From NCBI RefSeq assembly GCF_025200925.1, contig NZ_CP104174.1:3100001-3164000 (forward strand): DNA of 64,000 bases, read 5' to 3'. Position numbers and translations under genes: made by a program. The notes beneath the pieces are model-generated. The model did not search any database, had not been told where the DNA came from, and was given only the letters and a program-made list of their open reading frames with translations. The first letter of the stretch is position 1. Each line of letters begins with the position of its first letter. This document shows, piece by piece, positions 42,768-51,717 of the stretch. The stretch comes from Bradyrhizobium sp. CB1015. GTDB taxonomy: Bacteria > Pseudomonadota > Alphaproteobacteria > Rhizobiales > Xanthobacteraceae.

Positions 42768-42980
42768 TTGACGGGCATCAGCAACGGTGCCGGCTTCACG
42801 CTGGAGCGCTCCACGCTCGACGAGGTGATCGCCAAGCTGACGAGCTTTCCGGAGGCCGTTGCGGCCGGCAAGGTCAAGCTGTCGGGCAATCCGATGAAGC
42901 TTGCCGAGCTGATGGGCCTGATGGACGAGTTTCCAAGGATGTTCGAGATCGTCGAGCCGAAGCGGGCGAGGGTGGGGTAG
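42768..42980 (+). pseudogene. C-terminal remnant of an alkyl/aryl sulfatase (SCP2-like domain)
   Basis: About 70 residues: SNGAGFTLERSTLDEVIAKLTSFPEAVAAGKVKLSGNPMKLAELMGLMDEFPRMFEIVEPK. This matches the end of Bds1-type alkyl sulfatases, where the SCP2-like domain reads roughly LTVTR..LDAI..G.I.VEGD..KLRELFGLLD.F...F.IV.P. The metallo-beta-lactamase catalytic part is missing. A TTG at 42768 with GGGGGGAGG before it could still start a small protein, so translation is possible. The upstream inverted repeat suggests truncation. Confidence 0.6.
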
Positions 42981-42988
42981 GGCGGCTC

Positions 42989-43151
42989 GTGCCCCGGACG
43001 CAGCGCAGCGCTATCCCCGGCGATGCGAAGCATCGTCCGGTCAACTGTGCCGCTGCAGAGCCGGGGCCCATGCTTCCGAAGGCATGCCTGCCGCGTGGGT
43101 CCCGACTCTGCGCCGCAACGCGAAGGGCGTTGCAGCGCGTCCGGGACACGA
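42989..43151. repeat. Dispersed repeat, family D (multi-hairpin)
   Basis: A mosaic palindrome: CCCCGGACGCAGCGCAGCG, GGCGATGCGAAGCATCG, CAGAGCCGGGGCCCATG .. CATGCCTGCCGCGTGGGTCC and CAACGCGAAGGGCGTTG, then GCGTCCGGGACACGAG. Arms at both ends (CCCCGGACGC / GCGTCCGGG) face each other. It is a common Bradyrhizobium intergenic repeat, here between convergent genes. Confidence 0.8.
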
Positions 43152-43166
43152 GAGTGGCGGTGGCCC

Positions 43167-44237
43167 CTACTCCGCGCTGCTCACCAGCTTGATCCGCGGC
43201 GCCTTTGCCTCGGTCAGGCTGCGATAGGCGGCGAGATAGTCCAGGGCCATGCGCCGCGCGGTAAAGCGCGTCTCGAACTGCTTGCGGATCGCGGTGCGGT
43301 CGAGTTGCGGAAGCCGGTTCACCACTCCTGCGGCGCTGATCACATCCTCGACGATGAAGCCGGTGAGGCCCTCGTCGATGATCTCCGGCACCGAGCCGCG
43401 GTTGAAGGCGACGACGGGCGTTCCGCATGCCATGGCCTCGATCATGACGAGGCCGAACGGCTCCGGCCAGTCGATCGGCAGCAGCAGGCCTAGCGCGCCG
43501 CTCAGGAAATCCGATTTCTCGTGGTCACTGATCTCGCCGATGAAATCGACCAACGGATTGTTCTCGATCATCGGCCGGATCAGCTCGTCGTAATAATCCT
43601 GGTCGGCACGATCGACCTTGGCCGCGATCTTGAGCGGAATGCCGCAATGGGTCGCGATCTTGATGGCGCGGTCGACGCCCTTTTCGGGCGCGATGCGGCC
43701 GAGCACGGCGAGATATTCCTGTTTCACCGGTTTCGGCGTCAGCAGGTTCTCCGGCAGGCCATGGTGGATCGTCGTGACCCAGTTCGCCTGCGGCACCGGC
43801 CGCCGCTGCGCATTGGAGATCGAGATGACGGGCATCTTGGCGAAGGTGTTGAAGACCGGCTGATGCTCGGGAAGATCGAGCCGGCCGTGCAGCGTGGTCA
43901 CGAACGGGGTCGGCTGGCGGTGGAACAACGACCAGGGATAATAGTCGAGGTGGAAGTGGAGGAAGTCGAATTCCTCGTCGTCACATTTCTGCCGCACCCG
44001 CTCCAGCAGCACCATATGCAGCGCGTTGGGATCGCGCACGGAACCATCGAGCCGAAGCGCCCGCGGCCATAATGCATCGAGCTTTGCAGATGTCCGCGAG
44101 TCGCCGCTGGCGAAAAGCGTCACGTCATGTCCCAGGGCCACCAGCTCTTCCGTCAACCAATGCACCACCCGCTCGGTGCCGCCATACAGCTTGGGTGGAA
44201 CAGCCTCCGTCAACGGAGCTACCTGCGCGATGCGCAT
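43167..44237 (-). CDS. GT4-type glycosyltransferase
   Basis: A 356-aa cytosolic enzyme. AGGAGA about 9 bases before ATG 44237 sets the start (MRIAQVAPLTEAVPPKLYGGTERVV). GT-B features are the N-terminal GGTERVVHWLTEELVALGHDVTLFASGDS, the FLHFHLDYYPWSLF segment, the linker strand EYLAVLGRIAPEKGVDRAIKIA and the nucleotide-sugar site WPEPFGLVMIEAMACGTPVVAFNRGSVPEIIDEG with the E-x7-E motif. It uses an NDP- or GDP-sugar; the acceptor is unknown. It is divergent from an ABC exporter and a debranching-type glucosidase, possibly one glycan pathway. Confidence 0.88.
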   Translation of the reverse strand: MRIAQVAPLTEAVPPKLYGGTERVVHWLTEELVALGHDVTLFASGDSRTSAKLDALWPRALRLDGSVRDPNALHMVLLERVRQKCDDEEFDFLHFHLDYYPWSLFHRQPTPFVTTLHGRLDLPEHQPVFNTFAKMPVISISNAQRRPVPQANWVTTIHHGLPENLLTPKPVKQEYLAVLGRIAPEKGVDRAIKIATHCGIPLKIAAKVDRADQDYYDELIRPMIENNPLVDFIGEISDHEKSDFLSGALGLLLPIDWPEPFGLVMIEAMACGTPVVAFNRGSVPEIIDEGLTGFIVEDVISAAGVVNRLPQLDRTAIRKQFETRFTARRMALDYLAAYRSLTEAKAPRIKLVSSAE

Positions 44238-44511
44238 CTCACCATCTCCTCTGCGATCATGAATGTTGAAACCCCCGCCTTTACGGCACCGGCAATGCCA
44301 GACGAGGGAACGTTCCCGCACCTGCGAAGTTCCTTCTCCCAAACGTTACATATTCGACACGTTGAGGGATCGTCGCGATGCTGCCACCACATCTTCGCAG
44401 ATCGTCCGCATCCGCATGTCGTGATGGCGTTGCCCGGGAACCGAGGCGAAGCGGTCGATGTTCACTCGACCAGTAACGAAATCAAAATCAGCATAACGGG
44501 GCGATAGCCAC

Positions 44512-46275
44512 ATGGATCAGCTTTCTGGATACGCGCGCAGGCCATTTGCCTTTGTCTTGCGCTATCTCCGGCGTCGTCTCGCCTCGCATTTGGTGATCCT
44601 GGCCGCGGTCGTGGGGGCCGTTGCCTGCTCCGTAGGCACCCAATATGGCGTCAAAGCCCTGGTCGACGCCTTGTCTGCCGGGCCCTCGCATGGCGGCGGC
44701 GTATGGCTGGCATTCATTCTGCTCATGTCACTGATTGCCGCCGACAACTTCCTGTGGCGGATCGCGAGCTGGACCGCGAGCTTCACCTTCGTCCGTGTCA
44801 CGGGCGACTTACGGCGTGACATATTTCGTCATCTGACCGGACACGCGCCGCGCTACTTCTCGGACCGGATGCCCGGCATGCTGACGAGCCGCATCACGGC
44901 GACGTCGAACGCGGTGTTCACGGTCGAGAACATGTTCGTCTGGAATGTGTTGCCGCCGTGCATTGCCACAATTGCGGCAATCCTGCTGATTGGAACCGTC
45001 AGCCCCTATATGGCGCTCGGCTTGATCCTGATCGCCGGCGGCATGGTGGCTGCGATGTTTCGTCTCGCCGCGGCCGGCAAGCCGCTGCACGACGATTTCG
45101 CCGACAAGGCCGCATTGGTCGACGGCGAGATGATCGACGTCATCAGCAACATGCCGCTGGTGCGCGCCTTCTGCGGCATCAGCCACGAGCATGAGCGGTT
45201 CGACGCGACGGTGAACCAGGAGCTGACCGCGCGAAGCCGCAGCCTGCGTTATCTGGAGAAGCTGCGGCTGTTGCATGCCGCCATCACCGTGATCTTGACG
45301 ATCGCGCTGATGGCCTGGGCCATCTCGCTCTGGCAGAAGAGCGAAGCGACCACCGGCGACGTCGTGCTGGTCTGTACGCTCGGCATTTCCATCCTGAGCG
45401 CCACGCGCGATCTCGCGGTGGCGCTGGTCGACGTCACCCAGCACGTCGCGCGTCTGACCGAGGCGATCGCCACGCTGCTGGTGCCGCACGAGCTCCGCGA
45501 CCACCCCGAGGCCGAGCCCCTGGTGAAGAGCGGCGCCGCCATCGCGTTCAACAACGTCACCTTCGGCTATCCCGGCGGCGACAAGATCTTCGAGCGCTTC
45601 AGCCTACGCCTCCAGCCCGGCCAGCGCGTCGGACTGGTCGGCCAGTCCGGCGCCGGCAAATCGACGCTGTTCACGCTGCTACAGCGCTTCTACGATGTCG
45701 ACGACGGCAGCATCACCATCGACGGCCAGGACATCTCGAAGGTGACGCAGCTGAGCCTGCGTGAGGCGATTTCGGTCGTGCCGCAGGACATTTCCCTGTT
45801 TCATCGGTCGATCCGCGAGAACATCCGCTACGGCCGGCCGAACGCGACCGACGACGAGGTGCTGCGCGCGGCGATCGCGGCGCGCTGCGACTTCGTCGAG
45901 AGCCTGCCCGAGGGTCTCGACACCATGGCCGGCGACCGCGGCGTCAAGATGTCGGGCGGCCAGCGCCAGCGCATCGCCATCGCGCGCGCCTTCCTGAAGG
46001 ACGCGCCGATCCTGCTGCTGGACGAGGCGACCGCCGCGCTCGACAGCGAATCCGAGGAGGCGATCCGCGAGGCGCTGTCGCGCCTGATGCGCGGCCGCAC
46101 CGTGATCGCGATCGCGCATCGCCTCGCGACACTGCGCAATTTCGACCGTGTGGTGGTGTTGAGGAATGGTAAGATCATCGAGGACGGCTCGCCCGAGCGT
46201 CTGATGCAGGGCCACGGGCCGTATCGTGAGCTGGTCACGCAGGAAATGAGCCGGCTCGCGCAAGCCGCCGCGTAA
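44512..46275 (+). CDS. ABC exporter, fused membrane and ATPase domains
   Basis: A 587-aa half-transporter that would work as a dimer in the inner membrane. Residues 1-320 carry six helices of the type I exporter fold, and the remainder the ATPase: Walker A GQSGAGKST, Q-loop SVVPQDISLFHRSIRENIRYG, signature KMSGGQRQRIAIARAFL, Walker B PILLLDEATAALD and H-loop IAIAHRLAT. It resembles MsbA/NdvA-type lipid or glycan exporters. The following glucosidase starts 57 bases later on the same strand. Confidence 0.9.
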   Translation: MDQLSGYARRPFAFVLRYLRRRLASHLVILAAVVGAVACSVGTQYGVKALVDALSAGPSHGGGVWLAFILLMSLIAADNFLWRIASWTASFTFVRVTGDLRRDIFRHLTGHAPRYFSDRMPGMLTSRITATSNAVFTVENMFVWNVLPPCIATIAAILLIGTVSPYMALGLILIAGGMVAAMFRLAAAGKPLHDDFADKAALVDGEMIDVISNMPLVRAFCGISHEHERFDATVNQELTARSRSLRYLEKLRLLHAAITVILTIALMAWAISLWQKSEATTGDVVLVCTLGISILSATRDLAVALVDVTQHVARLTEAIATLLVPHELRDHPEAEPLVKSGAAIAFNNVTFGYPGGDKIFERFSLRLQPGQRVGLVGQSGAGKSTLFTLLQRFYDVDDGSITIDGQDISKVTQLSLREAISVVPQDISLFHRSIRENIRYGRPNATDDEVLRAAIAARCDFVESLPEGLDTMAGDRGVKMSGGQRQRIAIARAFLKDAPILLLDEATAALDSESEEAIREALSRLMRGRTVIAIAHRLATLRNFDRVVVLRNGKIIEDGSPERLMQGHGPYRELVTQEMSRLAQAAA

Positions 46276-46331
46276 ACCAACAGTCGTTCTCGAGTCGGTT
46301 GCGTTTCGAACCAAGCGCAGGGGAGCAGCTC

Positions 46332-48536
46332 ATGTCGGCCGACGCCGTAACCAAGTTCGTCTCCGTGACGCGGACCTCGGAACAGGTCGCGGAACAGCCC
46401 TTCTACATTCCGATGACCGGGCCCTCGGCCCGGCCGCGGCGTTCGCTCAAGCACGACGACACGTTCATCGTGCTCGACAGCCATGGCGACATCGGCGCGT
46501 CCGCCGGCGGGCCGGACGGGCTGTTCCATCACGACACGCGCTACCTCGCGCGGCTCGAGCTCGTGCTCGACGATCTCCAGCCGCTGCTGCTCGGCTCGAA
46601 TCTGCGCGACGACAATTCGGCGTTGACCGTCGACCTCACCAATCCGGACATCTATCGGCAAGGCAACCTCGTTCTGCAAAAGGACCTGTTGCACGTCGTG
46701 CGCACGATCTTCCTGTGGCGCGGCACCGCCTACCAGCGCATCGGCGTGCAGAACCACGGCGACCGGCGCACCAGCTTCAACCTGACGCTGCTGTTCGGCA
46801 ACGACTTCGCCGATCTGTTCGAGGTCCGCGGCGAGCGGCGACCGCGCCGTGGGATCGGAACGAGCCGGCTGCTCGGACCGACCGACGTGCTGTTCGAATA
46901 TCGCGGTCTCGACGACACCGAGCGGACCACCGGACTGCACTTCGATCCGCGTCCGACACGGCTCTCGGTCGATGCCGCAACCTGGGAGCTCGACCTGGAG
47001 CCGCACCAGGCCAAATCGCTGTTCGTCGCCGTATCCTGCAACCGGCCGGTCACGGAAAAGCCGGTGCGGTTCTTCCCGGGTCTGCTGGCGCACCGCCGCG
47101 AGATGCGGCGTCAGGCGGTCGGCACCGCGAGCATCGAGACCTCCAACAACATCTTCAACGAGGTGCTGTGCCAGGCCATGGCCGACCTCAACATGCTGAT
47201 GACCGAGACGCCGCAGGGGCGTTATCCCTATGCCGGCATTCCCTGGTACTCGACGACGTTCGGGCGCGACGGCCTCATCACCGCGCTGCAGATGCTCTGG
47301 GTCGATCCGCGCATTGCCAAGGGCGTCCTGCGCCGGCTCGCGTATTTCCAGGCCGCGGCGGTCGATCCGCTCGCCGACGCCGCGCCCGGCAAGATTCTGC
47401 ACGAGATGCGCGGCGGCGAGATGGCCGCGCTCGGAGAGGTGCCGTTCGCGCATTATTACGGCAGCGTCGATTCGACCGCGCTGTTCGTGCTGCTCGCTGG
47501 CAGTTATTTCGAGCGCACCGGCGACGAGGCCACCTTGATCGAGCTGTGGCCCGCGATCGAGGCGGGGCTCGCCTGGATCGATGGTCCGGGCGATCCCGAC
47601 CAGGACGGCTTCGTCGAATACCAGCGCGCGACCGAGAAGGGGCTGGCGAACCAGGGCTGGAAGGATTCCTATGACGCGATCTTCCATGCCGACGGCCAGC
47701 TTGCCGAGGGCAACATCGCGCTCGCGGAGGTCCAGGGCTACGTCTTTGCCGCCAAGCAGCTCGCCGCGCGTTGCGCGCTGCGGCTCGGCAAGCCGGACCG
47801 CGTGCGCAAGCTCGAGGCCGAAGCGAGGGCGCTCGCCGAGCACTTCGAGCAGGCGTTCTGGTGCGAGGAGCTCGGCACCTATGCGCTCGCGCTCGACGGC
47901 AAGAAGCGGCCCTGCAAGGTCAGGACCTCGAATGCCGGGCAGGTCCTGTTCAGCGGCATGGTCCGCGAGGACCGCGCGCGCCTCGTCGCCGCCGACCTGA
48001 TGCGGCCGCATTTCTTCTCGGGCTGGGGCATCCGCACCGTCGCGCAAGGCGAGGTGCGCTACAACCCGATGTCCTATCATGACGGATCGATCTGGCCTCA
48101 CGACAATGCGTTGATCGCGCTCGGGCTGGCGCGCTACGGCCTCAAGCATTCGGTGGCGCATGTCTTCAAGGGACTGTTCGACGCCGCGACCTATATGGAT
48201 CTGCGCCGGTTACCCGAATTGTTCTGCGGCTTCCGGCGCGAGAAGCGGCGTGGCCCGACGCTCTATCCGGTCGCCTGCGCGCCGCAGGCCTGGGCCAGTG
48301 CGACGCCGTTCACGCTGCTGGAGGCGGCGCTCGGCCTCGAGTTCGACGTGGCGCGCGGCGAGATCCGCCTGCGTAATCCGCATTTGCCGGCGTTCCTCAA
48401 CGAGGTGATCCTGCGCGATCTGCGCCTCGGCGACTCCAGCGTGGACTTACGCGTCAGTCGTCACGGCGACGACGTGGCGTTGGAAGTGTTGCGCACGCGC
48501 GGTCAGATTCAGGTCTCGATCGTGCTGGCGCGCTAG
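46332..48536 (+). CDS. Amylo-alpha-1,6-glucosidase / glycogen-debranching-type protein
   Basis: A 734-aa protein; GGGGAG precedes ATG 46332. The N-terminal domain (HDDTFIVLDSHGDIGASAGGPDGLFHHDTRYLARLELVL) is the glycogen-debranching N-terminal type. The (alpha/alpha)6 barrel contains GIPWYSTTFGRDGLITALQMLWVDP, AHYYGSVDSTALFVLLAGSYF, NQGWKDSYDAIFHADG, FFSGWGIRTVAQGEVRYNPMSYHDGSIWPHDNALIALGL and YPVACAPQAWASATPFTLLEA, with acidic residues in the active-site loops. No signal peptide is seen. It probably acts on intracellular alpha-glucan or trehalose-like oligosaccharide. Confidence 0.88.
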   Translation: MSADAVTKFVSVTRTSEQVAEQPFYIPMTGPSARPRRSLKHDDTFIVLDSHGDIGASAGGPDGLFHHDTRYLARLELVLDDLQPLLLGSNLRDDNSALTVDLTNPDIYRQGNLVLQKDLLHVVRTIFLWRGTAYQRIGVQNHGDRRTSFNLTLLFGNDFADLFEVRGERRPRRGIGTSRLLGPTDVLFEYRGLDDTERTTGLHFDPRPTRLSVDAATWELDLEPHQAKSLFVAVSCNRPVTEKPVRFFPGLLAHRREMRRQAVGTASIETSNNIFNEVLCQAMADLNMLMTETPQGRYPYAGIPWYSTTFGRDGLITALQMLWVDPRIAKGVLRRLAYFQAAAVDPLADAAPGKILHEMRGGEMAALGEVPFAHYYGSVDSTALFVLLAGSYFERTGDEATLIELWPAIEAGLAWIDGPGDPDQDGFVEYQRATEKGLANQGWKDSYDAIFHADGQLAEGNIALAEVQGYVFAAKQLAARCALRLGKPDRVRKLEAEARALAEHFEQAFWCEELGTYALALDGKKRPCKVRTSNAGQVLFSGMVREDRARLVAADLMRPHFFSGWGIRTVAQGEVRYNPMSYHDGSIWPHDNALIALGLARYGLKHSVAHVFKGLFDAATYMDLRRLPELFCGFRREKRRGPTLYPVACAPQAWASATPFTLLEAALGLEFDVARGEIRLRNPHLPAFLNEVILRDLRLGDSSVDLRVSRHGDDVALEVLRTRGQIQVSIVLAR

Positions 48537-48554
48537 CTGCGCAAGGAGGAGGTC

Positions 48555-49091
48555 ATGCGCGCCACCGGATGGTTGGTCCTGAGCGTGGCGATCGTCACGG
48601 GCCTGACGGTCGCCGTAGCGCGCGCGGCGGAGGAGCCGCCCGCAGCGCCACCTACAACACCCCCGAGTGAAGCAAACGCACCGGCAACGGTGCAACCGCC
48701 GGCTTCCACCGTGCCCGTCACGCCCAAGGACGCCGCGCCGCCGCCATCGGTGACCATCATCGGCGCGAGCGAGGCCCACGGCGTGCTCGGCCGCGACGTT
48801 CGCAGCGCCGCCGGCGAGGACATGGGCCGCATCGTCGACGTCATCGTCGACCGCACCGGTCATGTCCGCGCTGCGGCGATTGATTTCGGCGGCTTCCTCG
48901 GCGTCGGCAGCCGCAAGATCGTGGTGGACTGGAACGCGCTGCGCTTCGGCAAGATCGCCAACAAGAAGGACAGCATCACGCTGGAATTGACCAAGGCGCA
49001 GGTCGCGGCCGCACCGGAATACAAGGAGGACACGCCGATCGTCGTGCTCGGCGCGTCCGGCAGCCTTCAGCCGCTGCAAGCGATTCAGTGA
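48555..49091 (+). CDS. Exported PRC-barrel domain protein
   Basis: A 178-aa protein with a strong ribosome site (AAGGAGGAGG) 4 bases before ATG 48555. It has a Sec signal (VLSVAIVTGLTVAVARAAEE) and a Pro/Ala-rich linker of about 45 residues. A PRC-barrel follows: HGVLGRDVRSAAGEDMGRIVDVIVDRTGHVRAAAIDFGGFLGVGSRKIVVDWNALRF. PRC barrels bind partner proteins or RNA, and exported members in rhizobia are common but poorly studied. It ends 24 bases before the MFS start, on the same strand as the debranching-type gene. Confidence 0.87.
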   Translation: MRATGWLVLSVAIVTGLTVAVARAAEEPPAAPPTTPPSEANAPATVQPPASTVPVTPKDAAPPPSVTIIGASEAHGVLGRDVRSAAGEDMGRIVDVIVDRTGHVRAAAIDFGGFLGVGSRKIVVDWNALRFGKIANKKDSITLELTKAQVAAAPEYKEDTPIVVLGASGSLQPLQAIQ

Positions 49092-49114
49092 GGTGCAGGG
49101 AGGGCTGACCGCCC

Positions 49115-50428
49115 GTGCTGTTGTCGAGGAAGCCGAACCATGCAGATCGCGGCGGCGTCGTCGAGCAGGACAACGTCGTTGCGCCATCGGCTGCAGGCAT
49201 TCCAGCGCCGTCGCGCCAGAGCCTGCGCGGCCTCGACTGGTTCATCTTCTTCCTCGCCGACGTGCAGACCGGATTCGGTCCCTTCATCGCGGTCTATCTG
49301 ACGACGCAGAAATGGACCCAGGTCGAGATCGGGCTCGTGCTGTCGATCGGCGGCATCGTCGCACTGATCGGCCAGATGCCGGGCGGCGCCATCATCGATG
49401 CCGCGAAGTCGGAGCGCCTCGTCGCCGCCCTCGCGATCGCGGCCATCGGCGCCTGCGCGCTGGCCTATGCGGCGATGCCGATCTTCCCCGTCGTGGTCAC
49501 CGCGGCCACGCTGCACGCGATGGCGAGCTGCGTGCTCGGGCCGGCGATCGCCGCGATCAGCCTCGGGCTCGTCGGCCCGCTCGCGATCGGCGAGCGGCTC
49601 GGCCGCAACGCGCGCTTCGCCTCGCTCGGCAACGGCGTCGCGGCGGCGGTGATGGGCACCGCGGGCTATCTGTTGTCGAGCCGCTCGGTGTTCCTGGTCA
49701 CCTTCCTGCTCGCGATCCCGACCCTGATCGCGCTGTCGCGCATCCGCGAGAACGAGGTCGACATCAGACGCTGTCACGGCGAAATGCCGCCTGAAGCCGC
49801 CGACCGCGGCGACCCCAATATCTGGCACCTGATCCGGCAGCGGCCGCTGATCGTGTTCGCGCTCAGCGTGCTGCTGCTGCAACTCGCGAATGCCGCGATG
49901 ATGCCGCTGATGGCGAGCGCGGTGACGGCGCGGTCGAGCCAATGGGCGACCGTGCTCGTCGCCTTTTGCATCGTGGTTCCGCAAGCGATCGTGGCGCTGC
50001 TGTCGCCGACGGTCGGGCGCAAGGCCCAAGCGTGGGGCCGCCGGCCCCTGCTGCTGATCGGATTCGGCGCACTGGCGATTCGGGGCCTGTTGTTTGCGAC
50101 CGTGCGCGATCCGTATCTCCTGGTGCTGGTGCAGGTGTTTGACGGCGTCACCGCGGCGGTTTTCGCGGTGATGATTCCGCTGATCGTCGCCGACGTCGCC
50201 TTCGGCAGCGGGCATTTCAATCTGGCGCAGGGGATCGTCGGCACCGCAATGGGCATCGGCGCGTCGCTGAGCACGGTGCTTGGCGGCTACGTCAGCGACA
50301 AGTTCGGCAATGCCACCGCGTTCATCGGGCTGTCCGGCGTTGCAGCAGCGGGACTCCTGCTGATCCTGTTTGTGATGCCGGAGACGCGGCGCATGGGTCT
50401 GGTCGCGACCAAAGAAATGGCCGGCTGA
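49115..50428 (+). CDS. MFS transporter
   Basis: About 437 aa from GTG 49115; alternatives a few codons downstream are possible because the first 35 residues are polar. Twelve hydrophobic segments are apparent. The MFS loop 2-3 motif is seen as GQMPGGAIIDAAKSERLVAALA, and the counterpart in the second half as SPTVGRKAQAWGRRPLLLIGFGA. Substrate unknown. It is convergent with fixK2, and its stop lies inside a strong hairpin. Confidence 0.85.
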   Translation: MLLSRKPNHADRGGVVEQDNVVAPSAAGIPAPSRQSLRGLDWFIFFLADVQTGFGPFIAVYLTTQKWTQVEIGLVLSIGGIVALIGQMPGGAIIDAAKSERLVAALAIAAIGACALAYAAMPIFPVVVTAATLHAMASCVLGPAIAAISLGLVGPLAIGERLGRNARFASLGNGVAAAVMGTAGYLLSSRSVFLVTFLLAIPTLIALSRIRENEVDIRRCHGEMPPEAADRGDPNIWHLIRQRPLIVFALSVLLLQLANAAMMPLMASAVTARSSQWATVLVAFCIVVPQAIVALLSPTVGRKAQAWGRRPLLLIGFGALAIRGLLFATVRDPYLLVLVQVFDGVTAAVFAVMIPLIVADVAFGSGHFNLAQGIVGTAMGIGASLSTVLGGYVSDKFGNATAFIGLSGVAAAGLLLILFVMPETRRMGLVATKEMAG

Positions 50429-50444
50429 ACGACTTCAGCCGGCC
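50419..50444. terminator. Bidirectional hairpin terminator after MFS gene and fixK2
   Basis: GGCCGGCTGAA-CGAC-TTCAGCCGGCC is a perfect 11-bp stem with a 4-base loop. It spans the MFS stop codon and lies 27 bases beyond the 3' end of fixK2. No long T-run follows on either side. Confidence 0.65.
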
Positions 50445-50470
50445 AAAGTGGGTGGGGAGGAAGATGAGGG

Positions 50471-51163
50471 TCAGGCGTCGAGATTGTGCAGGCGCTGGCG
50501 GTTGCGCAGCACGATCTGGCGGGCACCGGAGAAGCCGAGGATGCCCTGAGCGTGAAGCTGCGACAGCGCACGCGACACGGTCTCCAGCGTGAGGCCGAGA
50601 TAGTCGCCGATGTCGCGGCGGCACATCGGCAGCGCCATCATGCCGGCAACGGCGAGGCGGCGGTCCATTTCGAGCAGGAAGGTCGCAACGCGCTCCATCG
50701 CAGTCTTGCGGCCCAGCAGCAGCATGTGATCCTCGGCATGGCGCAGCTCGCCCGCGGTCATGGCCCAGAGCTTGCGGGCGACCTGCACGTCGGTGCCGGC
50801 GGCCTTTTCGAGGCTCGCGCGCTTCACGAGGCGAACGGTGGTGTCGATGATGGCTTCTGCGGCGAGGCGGTGAGCGGGACCGGATTCGAGGCCGAACACG
50901 TCGCCGGGAAGATGGAAGGCGCCGATCTGGCGGCGGCCGTCGGAGAGAAGCTTGTAGCTGCGCACCGCGCCGGTGACGACCTGATAGACATATTCGGCCG
51001 CCTCGTCCTCGCCATAGATCTCCTCGTCCTTGCCGTAGGAGAACTCGGTGGCGACCAGACCGACATGACCCGCGATGGCGCCGAACTGGTCGGTAACGGG
51101 GTGGGCGGGGGCAATCTTGCCACCGATTTGAGTGTTGAGCGTCTGGGTCAGCATCTGCGCCAT
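50471..51163 (-). CDS. fixK2: FixK2, Crp/Fnr-family regulator of microaerobic genes
   Basis: 230 aa from ATG 51163; GGAG touches that ATG, so Met4 (51154) could be used. The effector domain (EEIYGEDEAAEYVYQVVTGAVRSYKLLSDGRRQIGAFHLPGDVFGLES) has no N-terminal Fe-S cysteines, as in FixK rather than FNR. The DNA-binding helix RRDIGDYLGLTLETVSRAL contains the E-SR contacts for TTGA boxes. C181, just before it, corresponds to the redox-sensitive Cys183 of B. diazoefficiens FixK2. It activates genes with TTGA-N6-TCAA sites, here fixNOQP and fixGHIS, and is itself under FixJ. Confidence 0.95.
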   Translation of the reverse strand: MAQMLTQTLNTQIGGKIAPAHPVTDQFGAIAGHVGLVATEFSYGKDEEIYGEDEAAEYVYQVVTGAVRSYKLLSDGRRQIGAFHLPGDVFGLESGPAHRLAAEAIIDTTVRLVKRASLEKAAGTDVQVARKLWAMTAGELRHAEDHMLLLGRKTAMERVATFLLEMDRRLAVAGMMALPMCRRDIGDYLGLTLETVSRALSQLHAQGILGFSGARQIVLRNRQRLHNLDA

Positions 51164-51238
51164 CTCCGTTGTGATGACGCTTTCCTACGCGGTATCGGGT
51201 GCTTCGAAAATTTCGCGAGATATCTTAAGGGGGTCGCC

Positions 51239-51257
51239 TTACGTAGAATCCCGTAGG
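51239..51257 (-). promoter_or_regulatory. Probable FixJ-binding site of the fixK2 promoter
   Basis: TTACGTAGAATCCCGTAGG, 76-94 bases upstream of the fixK2 ATG, is similar in layout to the S. meliloti FixJ target (TAAGTA-N-TTTCCC). It begins one base after the stop of the receiver-only regulator gene. The half-sites ACGTAG and CCGTAG are repeated 11 bases apart. Confidence 0.45.
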
Positions 51258-51674
51258 TCAGGCGCAGGGGTGGTCCTTGATCGCGTGGCGGATGCATTTG
51301 ACGAGGTTTTCGTCCAGGAGCGGCTTCAAAACTACGTCCTTGATGCCCGCCGTCGCGGCCCGGGCCGAGATGTTCTCGTCGGGATAGCCGGTGATCAGGA
51401 TCACGGGCGCGTCGCGGTGGGATTTGCGGAGGCGACCGGTCAGTTCGATGCCGTTGATGTCGGGCATCTTGTAGTCGATGACGTAGCAGTCCGGCCCGGC
51501 CGCGGCGCCGAGATTGAGCAGCGCCGTGCCGCTTCTGAAGGTCCGCACGGCGAAGCCGTCGGTCTCCAGCAGGAACCGCAGGGATCCGAGGACTGCAGCA
51601 TCATCGTCGACCACAAAGACGGTTGGCTGTGGGGAGGACGATGACCACGCACAATGTGGGCTGACATCAACCAT
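51258..51674 (-). CDS. Receiver-only response regulator in the fixLJ-fixK2 cluster
   Basis: A 138-aa single-domain regulator. The receiver has acidic pocket VFVVDDDAAV, phospho-acceptor D67 in YVIDYKMPDINGIEL, and switch Thr/Lys in ILITGYPD and VVLKPLLDENL. No output domain follows, as in the bll2758 gene found between fixJ and fixK2 in B. diazoefficiens. It may act as a phosphate sink or a FixL-linked modulator. It is 43 bases downstream of fixJ. Confidence 0.9.
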   Translation of the reverse strand: MVDVSPHCAWSSSSPQPTVFVVDDDAAVLGSLRFLLETDGFAVRTFRSGTALLNLGAAAGPDCYVIDYKMPDINGIELTGRLRKSHRDAPVILITGYPDENISARAATAGIKDVVLKPLLDENLVKCIRHAIKDHPCA

Positions 51675-51717
51675 GCTGTCTGGTTAGCACGGCGCTGTGA
51701 AGCCGCCTTGACCTGCC

